NCBI GenBank assembly: GCA_937906475.1
Contig: CALCZA010000085.1
Location: 1 to 64,000, forward strand
Direction of reading: 5' to 3'
DNA length: 64,000 bases
Source of the DNA: an uncultured bacterium
GTDB lineage: Bacteria > Planctomycetota > UBA1135 > UBA2386
Part shown: in pieces, positions 26,347-34,562 of the stretch
Layout: each line of letters opens with the position of its first letter
Position numbering within the stretch: position 1 is the first letter of the stretch
Notes under the pieces: model-generated
Database searches by the model: none
What the model saw: the letters and a program-made list of their open reading frames with translations, nothing else
Told to the model about the DNA's origin: nothing
Program-made: the position numbers and the translations under genes

Positions 26347-28278
26347 ATGAATACCCAAGGCGCTAGCAAACCACCCGGTCTGCTCCCGAAGCTGCCGCTG
26401 CTATTGGCATTGGGGATGTGTGCGTTGTTGGCGCTGGATCGCGTGAACGGCAATGACCACATGATCTGGTCGTTCGCAGGCGTTGGCGGGGGGCTAATTG
26501 CTTGGTTCTTTGCGTTGCGCTTGTCCGGCCGAGTGATGGCTGTCGATGCGGTGCGTCCGGTCAAGCAGCATTACATTCAGGCGTCGGTGCAGATCGTGCT
26601 CTACCTCTACTGGGGCTATTTCTGGATGGTGGGCGATACGCGCCCGATGTTTCTGCAGGCGCCGCTGGTGTTGGCACAGTTCTTCTATCTGTACGCGTTC
26701 GATGCGCTGTGGTCGTGGACGCGAGGGCGGGCCTGGCGCTTCAGTTCGGGGCCGACGCCGATTGTGCTCAGCACGAACTTGTTCATTTGGTTCCACGATG
26801 ACTGGTTCATCTGGCAGTTCGCGATGATCACCGCGGGCTTGCTCGGCAAGGAGTTCCTTCGTTGGACCAAGGACGGCCGCAAGACGCACATCTTCAATCC
26901 CTCTGGCTTTGGCCTAGCGTGTGCCGCGACGGTATTGATCATCACCGGCACGACGGACCTGACGTGGGCCAAGCCGTTGTCGACGACGCTCGAGGTGGAG
27001 CACATATTCGTGGTGCTGTTCGTGCTTGGTCTGGTGGTGCAGTACTTCTTCGCCGTGACCTTGATGACGTTCGCGGCGGCGCTGGCAATGATCATCAGCA
27101 ACCTGCTCTACACCGAGATTACTGGCGTCTATCTGTTCGCTAGCACGAACTTGCCGGCCGCGGCGTTCCTCGGGTTGTTGCTGTTGATGACCGACCCATC
27201 GACGTCGCCACGCACCAATGTCGGGCGCACACTGTTTGGTTTGGGCTACGGCTTTGGCTACGTCGTGGTGTTTGAACTCCTCGGCCGCCTTGGCGCACCG
27301 GAGCTCTACGCGAAGCTATACCCGGTGCCGATTCTGAACTGCACGATCCAGATCCTCGATCGCTTCGCCAAGCGCGGCGCGATCGGGCGCCTCAATGAGC
27401 GTTGGGAGAACGGCATTTCGAAGCAGAAGAGCAACGCGATTCATATCGGTCTGTGGGCCATCGTGTTTGGCGTGATGTTGATGACGTCGTACGTGCCCTA
27501 CGCCGAGCCGGGCAAGCATCCAGGCGACTCGATTGCGTTCTGGAAGCGGGCGCTGGCTGAGCATCGTTATGACGCCGAACGAAAATTGATCATGGTTGCC
27601 GGCTCGCAGGCTGTCGCTCGCAACTCGGCCGAGGCCTACAACGAACTTGGCATCATTGGGCTCTGTTCGACGGTGGATTCGGTCGGCGTAGACAAGCGGC
27701 GGCGCAACGCCGCTCTCCGCTTTACCCTCGCCGCGGAGCTTGGCCATGAGGCGGCGGCCAAGAATGTGCTGATGATGTTCTTGGTGCACGGCACTCGTCG
27801 CAGTGACAACGACGTAGTCGCAGCGTTGAAAGTTTGCGAGCGCTTGGCTCAACAGAACGATGCCTTGGCGTGCTACCTGTTGGGACTCGCTTACGAGACT
27901 GAAGGCGGCGTGGCGAAGAACTCGCCTGAGGCAGTGGCGCTCTACCAACGTTGTCCGCCGGATTACCTGTTCGCTCAGAAGGGCATCGTGCGCCTCGGCC
28001 TCAAACGCGCCGACATGCAACTCACTGCACAGGCATCGCTGCTGCAGAAGGCTGCGGCCGATGGCGATGGAGAGAGTTGCTACTACCTCGCCTACATGCA
28101 CCTCGTTGGCAAGGGCGTCCAGAAGGATGAGAATCTGGTGCAGGCGATGATGAAGCGCTCTGTGGACCTCGGCTTTGTGCCGGCGGTCGATGACGTTAAT
28201 AAGGGCACGATGCAGCCGTTTAAGGCGCCGCGTCGCAAGTTCATGACGCAGCCAGATTGGGCCAGCGACGTGAACTAA
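26347..28278 (+). CDS. RnfD/NqrB-like membrane protein fused to Sel1-type repeats
   Basis: This is 643 residues. The first ~380 hold about nine transmembrane segments with family phrases FNPSGFGLACA and MTDPSTSPRTNVGR (compare TDP-x-TSP of RnfD/NqrB). The Thr motif SGAT that carries covalent FMN in RnfD/NqrB is not seen. From about 395 to the end is a soluble helical region with several Sel1-like 36-residue repeats (YNELGIIGLCS, CYLLGLAYETEGGVAKNSPE, CYYLAYMHLVGKGVQKDE). The result joins an ion-pump-subunit fold to a protein-binding scaffold. Other Rnf subunits are absent nearby, so it probably does not form a standard Rnf complex. Confidence 0.85.
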   Translation: MNTQGASKPPGLLPKLPLLLALGMCALLALDRVNGNDHMIWSFAGVGGGLIAWFFALRLSGRVMAVDAVRPVKQHYIQASVQIVLYLYWGYFWMVGDTRPMFLQAPLVLAQFFYLYAFDALWSWTRGRAWRFSSGPTPIVLSTNLFIWFHDDWFIWQFAMITAGLLGKEFLRWTKDGRKTHIFNPSGFGLACAATVLIITGTTDLTWAKPLSTTLEVEHIFVVLFVLGLVVQYFFAVTLMTFAAALAMIISNLLYTEITGVYLFASTNLPAAAFLGLLLLMTDPSTSPRTNVGRTLFGLGYGFGYVVVFELLGRLGAPELYAKLYPVPILNCTIQILDRFAKRGAIGRLNERWENGISKQKSNAIHIGLWAIVFGVMLMTSYVPYAEPGKHPGDSIAFWKRALAEHRYDAERKLIMVAGSQAVARNSAEAYNELGIIGLCSTVDSVGVDKRRRNAALRFTLAAELGHEAAAKNVLMMFLVHGTRRSDNDVVAALKVCERLAQQNDALACYLLGLAYETEGGVAKNSPEAVALYQRCPPDYLFAQKGIVRLGLKRADMQLTAQASLLQKAAADGDGESCYYLAYMHLVGKGVQKDENLVQAMMKRSVDLGFVPAVDDVNKGTMQPFKAPRRKFMTQPDWASDVN

Positions 28279-28282
28279 TCCG

Positions 28283-30859
28283 CTAGTGAAGTGTGATGCT
28301 GCGCACCGGGCGGATGCCGATCGCGGCATCGCGCGATGACGGGTCGTGCGATTCGCGGGCTGTCGAGCGACAGCCGAGGCTTCCTGAGTGTGTGCCGCCA
28401 CCACGCACCACGCGGCGTGCCTTGGTGGTCGTCGTTTGACGCGCGCGTAGGCCATCGCCACTGCGCGCTTCAAAGTCGACGTATGGTAGTTTCTCGTCGC
28501 GGCACCATTCGGCGACGTTGCCGTGCATGTCGAAGAGGCCGAACGCGTTTGCCTTGAGTAGTGAGACGAGATTGGGTTGGCCGTCCAGCCAGCCATACGC
28601 CGCTGCTTGCGTCGCATCACTGCTTGCAAACCACGGTGTCGTCGTGCCGGCTCGGCAGGCGTATTCCCACTGCACTTCGGTTGGCAGCGACAGGCCCCAG
28701 CGACGCAGTTCTCGGTTGGCCGTGTGCCAGTCGAGGCCTGTGAGCGGTATTTGCGGGTCGAGGTTGGCGAGTTCGTTGCCGGTCAAGCGGGCGAACTGCG
28801 CGACCGTCATCTCGGCGCGCGATACCAACACGGCTTCGAGCGACGTGACAGCATCATTGAGTTCGTCGACTGCGGCCAAGTCGTCGTTGCGCTCCATGCC
28901 GGGTTTGTTTCGTCGGGCTCCGATGGCGATGCGGCCGGGTGGTAGAAGCACCATGATCAGGCCTGTGCCGGCGTGCGCCTTCAGGTCGCCGGTCAGCGCG
29001 TCGCGTTCCGGCCTCGGGTAGTCCGGTGCGTGCGTGCGCAGGTCGAGGAATTCCCACAACTTGCTTGTTGGGTGGCGCCCGAGTGGCACGAGGCCGGGAA
29101 TGCGCGGCAGTTGCAGGCCGCTGTAGTCCTTGGCTGCCACGGTGCCGTCACTGGACTTGATCGCGTCGTGTGCTTGTTGCCATGCAGTCGTATCAGGATC
29201 AGATTCGGCCACGAGGGTTGCCTGGCACCAGTCCTGCCGCTTGCTGACCTCGGCGGCGAGTCCGTCAGCGGCCAAGAACTTGCTCAGTTGCTGTTCGAGT
29301 CGCCGCAAGGCACGTTCGAGATGGCGGTCGACGTCGTCCGTTAACTCGCCACCGTTCTTGAGTCGTTGCTGGGCTAGTGCGGTGAGTCGCGCAACGACCA
29401 TGCGCTGCTCGTCGCGCAGTCGGTCACCGAACTCGACGTTCCATTCGATGTAGGCGGGCAGGTGTTCTGGCCAAGCGGGCGGCAGTTCCGCCTCGGCGGC
29501 GCGCGCGACGTCGATGCGGTCTTCGTTGGCCAGCAAGCGGAAGCCCGCATCGGCCTTTTCGAGTAGTTCCTGGTTGGCCTGGTCCTTGAGGCTCGCTTCG
29601 AGGCTGGCCTTGTTGAGGGCTAGGCCCATGAACAGCAGTGCTGTGCAGATGGCTAAGAACGCAATGCCGAACGCCATCGATTGGCCGCGGTTGCGCCGCA
29701 CGAACTTGCGCAGGCGATACAAAGTGGTGGGCGCGGAAACGGCGACGGGTTCGTTGTTGAGGTAGCGCCGCAGGTCGGTAGCGAGTTCGCCGACGCCGGG
29801 GTAGCGCAGTTGCCGATCCTTCGCGATGGCCTTTTGTAGAATGCCATCGAGGTCGCCTCGCAACATGCTGCGCCGGGCTTTGGGGGCCACGTCGCTGGCG
29901 CGTGGCGGCATGTGCGATTCGATGACTTTTGCCATGCCGGCAATGCCCTGCGCCCGCAGCACGACGCCAGGAATGGGGAGCTGGTCTGCCAGCAACTCAT
30001 ACAGTTGCACGCCGAGAGAATAGACGTCGGCGCGCGTGTCGATGTCCGCTGTGCGGCCGGCCGCCTGCTCGGGACTCATGAACTCGGGCGTGCCCATGAA
30101 GGTGCCCTGGAACGTCATCGCGCCGCCGTGCAACAGCGGGTCGGCGAGCGACTTGGCGATCCCGAAGTCGATGATCTTCGGTTGGCGCTGGTCGCTGGTC
30201 TCGGCCATCAGCACGTTGTTCGAGCTGAGATCACGGTGCAGTACCGACTTCTGGTGTGCGTGTTGCATGCCATCGCAGACCATCAAGAACAACTTGATGC
30301 GTTCTTGTAGCGGCAGTTTTTCACGGCGGCAGAACTGTATCAGGGTTGGGCCTTCGACCAGTTCCATGACGAAGAACGGGCGGTGCTTCGCGGTCGTGCC
30401 AGCATCAAGTAACCGCGCGATACCGGCGTGGTCCATGCGATTCAGGGCTTCGCGTTCGGCGGTGAAGCGCGCCAAGATGTCGCGCGAGTCCATGCCGGGG
30501 TTAAGCACCTTGATCGCTACCGGTCGACGAATCGGTTCTTGTTGCTCGGCGCGATACACCGTGCCGAAGCCGCCGCGTCCCATGACCCCGAGTAGCATGT
30601 AGGCTCCGAGTCGGTAGGGGAGGTGTTCGCCGTTGCCATCGAGCGATTCTTCGCCGTGACTGTCGCCTTCGATGGCGCCGGCGGCGACCAGCCAGTTGCG
30701 GATTTTGAGGGCGTGGTCTGGGTGCTTCTTGAGCAGCGCCCTGATAGCTGCATCGCGAGTGTCGTTCTCGCCTTCCAGGATCAGCAGCACTTCGTCTTCG
30801 AGGTCACCGGGCAGGTCGCCGCCGCTGCTGCTGGGTTGTTGGCTGGGCGGCTGCTCCAT
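28283..30859 (-). CDS. Ser/Thr protein kinase fused to a SUMF1/FGE-like domain
   Basis: This 858-residue protein has a kinase domain (about 90-360) with GRGGFGTVYRA (Gly loop), AIKVLNP (Lys), HRDLSSNNVLM (catalytic loop), DFGIAK and GTPEFMSPEQ. Position HRDL+1 is Ser rather than the usual Lys. One membrane segment follows (MAFGIAFLAICTALLFMGLA, about 425), then an extracytoplasmic helical region. The C-terminal domain has the formylglycine-enzyme pattern: LPTEVQWEYACRAG, FDMHGNVAEWCRD and VVRGGGTHS. Such fusions are common in Planctomycetes, where the FGE part may only bind ligand. The ATG at 30859 is chosen; in-frame TTG 31006 and ATG 31000 extend into the upstream region. It converges on the RnfD-Sel1 gene with 4 bp between stops. 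Confidence 0.93.
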   Translation of the reverse strand: MEQPPSQQPSSSGGDLPGDLEDEVLLILEGENDTRDAAIRALLKKHPDHALKIRNWLVAAGAIEGDSHGEESLDGNGEHLPYRLGAYMLLGVMGRGGFGTVYRAEQQEPIRRPVAIKVLNPGMDSRDILARFTAEREALNRMDHAGIARLLDAGTTAKHRPFFVMELVEGPTLIQFCRREKLPLQERIKLFLMVCDGMQHAHQKSVLHRDLSSNNVLMAETSDQRQPKIIDFGIAKSLADPLLHGGAMTFQGTFMGTPEFMSPEQAAGRTADIDTRADVYSLGVQLYELLADQLPIPGVVLRAQGIAGMAKVIESHMPPRASDVAPKARRSMLRGDLDGILQKAIAKDRQLRYPGVGELATDLRRYLNNEPVAVSAPTTLYRLRKFVRRNRGQSMAFGIAFLAICTALLFMGLALNKASLEASLKDQANQELLEKADAGFRLLANEDRIDVARAAEAELPPAWPEHLPAYIEWNVEFGDRLRDEQRMVVARLTALAQQRLKNGGELTDDVDRHLERALRRLEQQLSKFLAADGLAAEVSKRQDWCQATLVAESDPDTTAWQQAHDAIKSSDGTVAAKDYSGLQLPRIPGLVPLGRHPTSKLWEFLDLRTHAPDYPRPERDALTGDLKAHAGTGLIMVLLPPGRIAIGARRNKPGMERNDDLAAVDELNDAVTSLEAVLVSRAEMTVAQFARLTGNELANLDPQIPLTGLDWHTANRELRRWGLSLPTEVQWEYACRAGTTTPWFASSDATQAAAYGWLDGQPNLVSLLKANAFGLFDMHGNVAEWCRDEKLPYVDFEARSGDGLRARQTTTTKARRVVRGGGTHSGSLGCRSTARESHDPSSRDAAIGIRPVRSITLH

Positions 30860-31153
30860 GCAGTGATCATCGCCGCTCAGAGTTTTTTTGCACCAGTGGC
30901 GTGCGCTGTCAGCCGGTTGGACGGGCAAGGTGCTCTGCCCCGACGTCGGCTTTGGCTCGACGCTCGAACTCAGTACGCCGTGCGTCGTCGACGGTCGCAT
31001 GGGCAAGCTGATCGATCTGGGTAAGCCTTCTAACTAGAGGCGCTTAGGGGCGCCTCGCGCTACGCCCCGCGGTCAATAACTTCGGCTAACGCGTGCACTT
31101 GTCGTTGCTTGGTTCTTCAGGAGTGTCAACCCATCACAAACACACCTCGAACG

Positions 31154-32581
31154 ATGAACAAGCTTACGCTCACTCTGCTCTCAAGCGCCGTGCTCAGCAC
31201 CACCGCCTTCGCCCAACTTCCTGGCTACATGACGACCTTCTCGCAACCCGAGAGCTCGGCGTCCGGCAGTGGTGGCACTGTGCTCAGGAAGCTGCTGCCG
31301 AACGAAATCACGGTCCTCGAGTTCAATGCCGCTTGCATGGCTTCTTCTGAGAAGTGGCTGCCGCGCACCTGTACCCACACGATGGCCGGCGACGAAAACG
31401 CCGACGGCAACCTCTATAACCCGGGCATCCTCGGCGGTATCGACGCTCTGGTCAGCGTGGGCAGCTGGACGTCGCCGACCGGTGGCGATACGCAGCGCTC
31501 GATCTACTACTCGCCCGAGGTTGCCATGGGCACGAACATCAGTGGTGGGCCTGGCCTGCGCCCTGGCGATATCGGTCGCATCAACCGCGTCGGCTTCGTT
31601 GATGGTCAGGTCGAGCACTTCATTACCCAAGAGCAGTTCAACTTGGCGCTTGGTCTGCCGCCGGCCTACCCGATTAACATCGACGCGGCTTGCTTCCAGC
31701 CGAACTTCGGCCTGTTCTTCTCTGTAGATGTCGACGTGCCGGCAACCACGGTCTGTGGTCCGACGCTGATCCGTGACGGCGACGTGCTGTGCTTGCCGGG
31801 TGGCTCGATGAACTTCACCGGTACCATGACGATTGCCGCGACGACGCCGAACAGTGCTGTCCGGGTCTTCACCGAAAACCAGATGAGCGTCATGACGGCC
31901 AACGCGATGGTCGCTGATCGTTTCGGCGCCTGCGTCACCAACGTGGTCGACATCGAGTCGCTCGAAATAGACCTCGCCGGACCGACCATGACCATCGTCC
32001 CTTGCCCCGGCATGGTCCTGTTGGTTCCGAACCTAGTCTATTCGTGTGAGAAGGGCACCGGTGCCAGCCTGCTCGAGACGGCGGGCGGTGGCATGATCCA
32101 CAACACGCCGTGTGGTCCGGCCGGCACTTGGTGCGGCACCGGCAATCCGACGATGGGCCCGCAAATGGGTGTCCGTCCGCTGACTTTGGCGGTTGGCGTT
32201 CCGAGTTACATCAACGCGCTCTGCGCCTCGGGCGGTTGCCGTCACGTGCTCGAACCGCAGAGCTCGGTCGTGTCTGGCCCGGCCCCGATGGGTGCGACGA
32301 TGATCGACTACTACAACCCCTTCGCGGCCGGCCTGGTCTTGGTCGAACTGGTGTCGCCGGTGATTCCGGGTTCGCTGCCGGCCTTCCCGTTATCCCCGGG
32401 CTGTTTCCCGGACCTTTACGCGCCGTCGATCATGCCTTGGGTGACGGTTGGCCCCGGCTACGGCTCGTTCCCGATGGTCGGCATCCCCGCCCTGTTCACC
32501 GGCAAGGTGCTCTTTCAGAACGTTGGCTTCGGCGCTGGCACCTTGGAACTCAGCACGCCGGCGGTGATCGACATCATCTAG
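31154..32581 (+). CDS. Exported beta-rich protein of unknown function
   Basis: This 475-residue protein starts with ATG at 31154 and a signal peptide (MNKLTLTLLSSAVLSTTAFA). It contains many cysteines, some in pairs (ACMASSEKWLPRTC; ALCASGGCRH), suggesting disulphides. Repeated beta-strand and Gly-rich phrases are present but no named domain is recognised. Its last ~100 residues (PAFPLSPGCFPDLY, VLFQNVGFGAGTLELS) resemble the tail of the other exported proteins listed here. It is followed by a strong hairpin terminator at 32604-32644. Confidence 0.85.
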   Translation: MNKLTLTLLSSAVLSTTAFAQLPGYMTTFSQPESSASGSGGTVLRKLLPNEITVLEFNAACMASSEKWLPRTCTHTMAGDENADGNLYNPGILGGIDALVSVGSWTSPTGGDTQRSIYYSPEVAMGTNISGGPGLRPGDIGRINRVGFVDGQVEHFITQEQFNLALGLPPAYPINIDAACFQPNFGLFFSVDVDVPATTVCGPTLIRDGDVLCLPGGSMNFTGTMTIAATTPNSAVRVFTENQMSVMTANAMVADRFGACVTNVVDIESLEIDLAGPTMTIVPCPGMVLLVPNLVYSCEKGTGASLLETAGGGMIHNTPCGPAGTWCGTGNPTMGPQMGVRPLTLAVGVPSYINALCASGGCRHVLEPQSSVVSGPAPMGATMIDYYNPFAAGLVLVELVSPVIPGSLPAFPLSPGCFPDLYAPSIMPWVTVGPGYGSFPMVGIPALFTGKVLFQNVGFGAGTLELSTPAVIDII

Positions 32582-32603
32582 AGAAAGCGAACCGCTCGAC
32601 CGC

Positions 32604-32644
32604 GACAAACGGCCATCCGCACTTGGTGCGGGTGGCCGTTTGTC
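32604..32644 (+). terminator. Strong hairpin after the exported protein
   Basis: Two 19-nt arms (32604-32622 and 32626-32644) are complementary with a single G-T wobble and a 3-nt TTG loop. It starts 22 bp past the stop codon. There is no long T-run, but the stem is unusually long. Confidence 0.75.
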
Positions 32645-32674
32645 GTTGTGTGAATCGGGTTCGCAACGCAACCT

Positions 32675-33340
32675 GTGGCAGTGACTGATGCCGACTTCGT
32701 ACCGTTCCCTGATCGCTATGTGCCGCCGGTTTCGCAAGACGAGGCGCTGCAGACCTTTCACGATGCGATGCGGCGCCGCCGCAGCGTCCGTGAGTTTAGC
32801 GATCGGCCGGTTGCGCAAGAAACCATCGAGTGGTTGGTGCGTTGCGCGCACACTGCGCCGAGCGGTGCGAACAAGCAGCCGTGGCGCTTTGTGTGCGTCA
32901 AAAACCCGGCGATCAAGCAGCAGATCCGCACCGCCGCCGAAGCCGAAGAACGTGAGTTCTATTCGCGTCGTGCCAACGAAGAATGGCTGAAGGATCTCGC
33001 GCCGCTCGGCACCGATGACACCAAAGACTTCCTGACAATCGCACCGTGGTTGGTCGTTGTGTTCCAACTGACGCACGATGACGACGGTGGCCAGGTCTAC
33101 TACTTGAAGGAGTCGCTTGGACTGGCTTGTGGCATGTTCTTGGCGGCGGCGCAGTTGGCGGGGTTGTCGACGTTGACGCACACGCCGAGTCCGATGAAGT
33201 TCTTGGGCGAAGTGCTTGAACGACCGGCGCACGAACGCGCGTTTTTGCTGATCCCGGTCGGCTACTCGGCTGACGATTGCCAAGTGCCGAAGAAGGCGTT
33301 GCTGCGCAAGCCGATCGAAGACGTCATGGTTGTCGTCTAG
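32675..33340 (+). CDS. Nitroreductase-family flavoprotein, iodotyrosine-deiodinase-like
   Basis: This 221-residue cytoplasmic protein matches the FMN-binding nitroreductase fold. RRRRSVREFSDRPV gives the phosphate-binding Arg cluster, and APSGANKQPWRFVCV is the conserved second motif, which is closest to the deiodinase/BluB-type branch. LKESLGLACGMFLAAAQLAG forms the dimer helix. It reduces quinones, nitro-compounds or halogenated aromatics with NAD(P)H via FMN. The start is GTG at 32675 (another GTG two codons on). Only 30 bp separate it from the preceding hairpin, so its promoter must overlap the hairpin or it depends on read-through. Confidence 0.9.
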   Translation: MAVTDADFVPFPDRYVPPVSQDEALQTFHDAMRRRRSVREFSDRPVAQETIEWLVRCAHTAPSGANKQPWRFVCVKNPAIKQQIRTAAEAEEREFYSRRANEEWLKDLAPLGTDDTKDFLTIAPWLVVVFQLTHDDDGGQVYYLKESLGLACGMFLAAAQLAGLSTLTHTPSPMKFLGEVLERPAHERAFLLIPVGYSADDCQVPKKALLRKPIEDVMVVV

Positions 33341-33353
33341 CCGATCGACTTGG

Positions 33354-34562
33354 TCAGCTTGTCTTAGCGTGCAGCATGGTGCGTTCGCGTCGCCATAGGC
33401 CAAGTAGCCCAATCGATACGCAGAACAGCAGTGTGAGCGTGCGCGCGCGTCCACCGACGGCGAGCGTCGCGCCTGATTCGGGCGAAATGGGCACGGTCAC
33501 CCTATTTGCTGGTGTGGTCACCAGCGCGTCGATGTCCAGTTGTTGCAGTATGCTGGAGTTGCTCACTTGCAACGCAGATCGTGTTGCGTGCCGCTCGGCT
33601 GCAGTTGCTGCCGGCCACAGTCGCGTCACGGCGTCGCGCGCAGCAATCGTCGCCCACGGGTGCTGCGCATCTGCCGCGCGGATGATTGTGGGTAGTTCGT
33701 GACTCGCGCCATGACGAACGAACGCTTCGATCGCCGTTAGCCGTACTTCATCTTCCGCGTGCAGTAACGCCCGCAATGTGCGCGTGTCCAATGCGCGGTC
33801 GGTGCGTCCGAGTTGCCGCGCAGCTTCTGCTTGGTCCGCATCACGGGCGGCGAAGGCGCGCAGCGCCAGCGCAGACAATTCGCCGCATCCGTCAGCGATC
33901 GCCAACGCCAAGAGGGTCATCGGCAACATTAGGCCGCCATCACTGCGGCCGAAAATGTGCAGTTGGTCGTCGTGTCGTTGCGCAAGCCACGTCGCATCAC
34001 CACAGAGCGATGGGCCCAAGCGAAGTAGCGCCGAACGCGGGTCGTTGTCGAGCAGGCCGCCAGCGAGATGGCCCGTGATCACGGCAACGGCAAGGGTGCG
34101 CGACGTGCCGATCAGATCTGCTTCGATCGCGTGTAACAGTTGTTGCCAGCGTGTTGGCAATTCGAAGTCGTCGGGCACGAACCATTGTTCGCGGCCATTT
34201 GTTTCGCAGCGCCAGACTATCTGTGGCGTAGCACCAGCGCCCGAGAAGTTGCACGTGCCGATCGCGACGGCGCCGACTGGCACGGTCACCTCGGTCTTGC
34301 GGATCTGCAGTCCGGCGGCCGACAGGGATAGCGAGAACGACTCGTTCGGATTGAGTCCTTCCGGCCACTGGGGCAACGTGGGCAAAAACTCGCCGCACAG
34401 CCATGCGATAGCCGGCACGCCGTTGCGATAATCGCTGGCTGCGATTGCCGCGTGCAGTTCAGGGCTGACGCTGTTCGCCGGCACTTGGCCGACGAGCGTC
34501 TGTGCAAGCAAGCAGGCTACTGCGCCAGCCTGGCCTAGCTTGCGACTAGCGAAAGAGCTCAT
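33354..34562 (-). CDS. Exported or membrane-bound HEAT-repeat protein, overlaps its neighbour
   Basis: This 402-residue protein starts with ATG at 34562 (MSSFASRKLGQAGAVACLLA, a signal peptide). The N-terminal half is beta-rich. Residues ~190-310 contain helical repeats (DEVRLTAIEAFVRHG, HPWATIAARDAVTRLW). A last membrane segment (TLTLLFCVSIGLLGLW, about 375-392) is followed by a short basic tail, so the bulk should face outward. The start lies inside the end of the upstream gene, giving a 17-nt overlap. Function is not recognised; the pair behaves as a unit of two coupled membrane proteins. Confidence 0.85.
   Translation of the reverse strand: MSSFASRKLGQAGAVACLLAQTLVGQVPANSVSPELHAAIAASDYRNGVPAIAWLCGEFLPTLPQWPEGLNPNESFSLSLSAAGLQIRKTEVTVPVGAVAIGTCNFSGAGATPQIVWRCETNGREQWFVPDDFELPTRWQQLLHAIEADLIGTSRTLAVAVITGHLAGGLLDNDPRSALLRLGPSLCGDATWLAQRHDDQLHIFGRSDGGLMLPMTLLALAIADGCGELSALALRAFAARDADQAEAARQLGRTDRALDTRTLRALLHAEDEVRLTAIEAFVRHGASHELPTIIRAADAQHPWATIAARDAVTRLWPAATAAERHATRSALQVSNSSILQQLDIDALVTTPANRVTVPISPESGATLAVGGRARTLTLLFCVSIGLLGLWRRERTMLHAKTS

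Noticed and set aside
33341-33353. Separate gene or terminator between nitroreductase and HEAT genes
   Set aside because: The convergent stops are 13 bp apart; there is no room for either.
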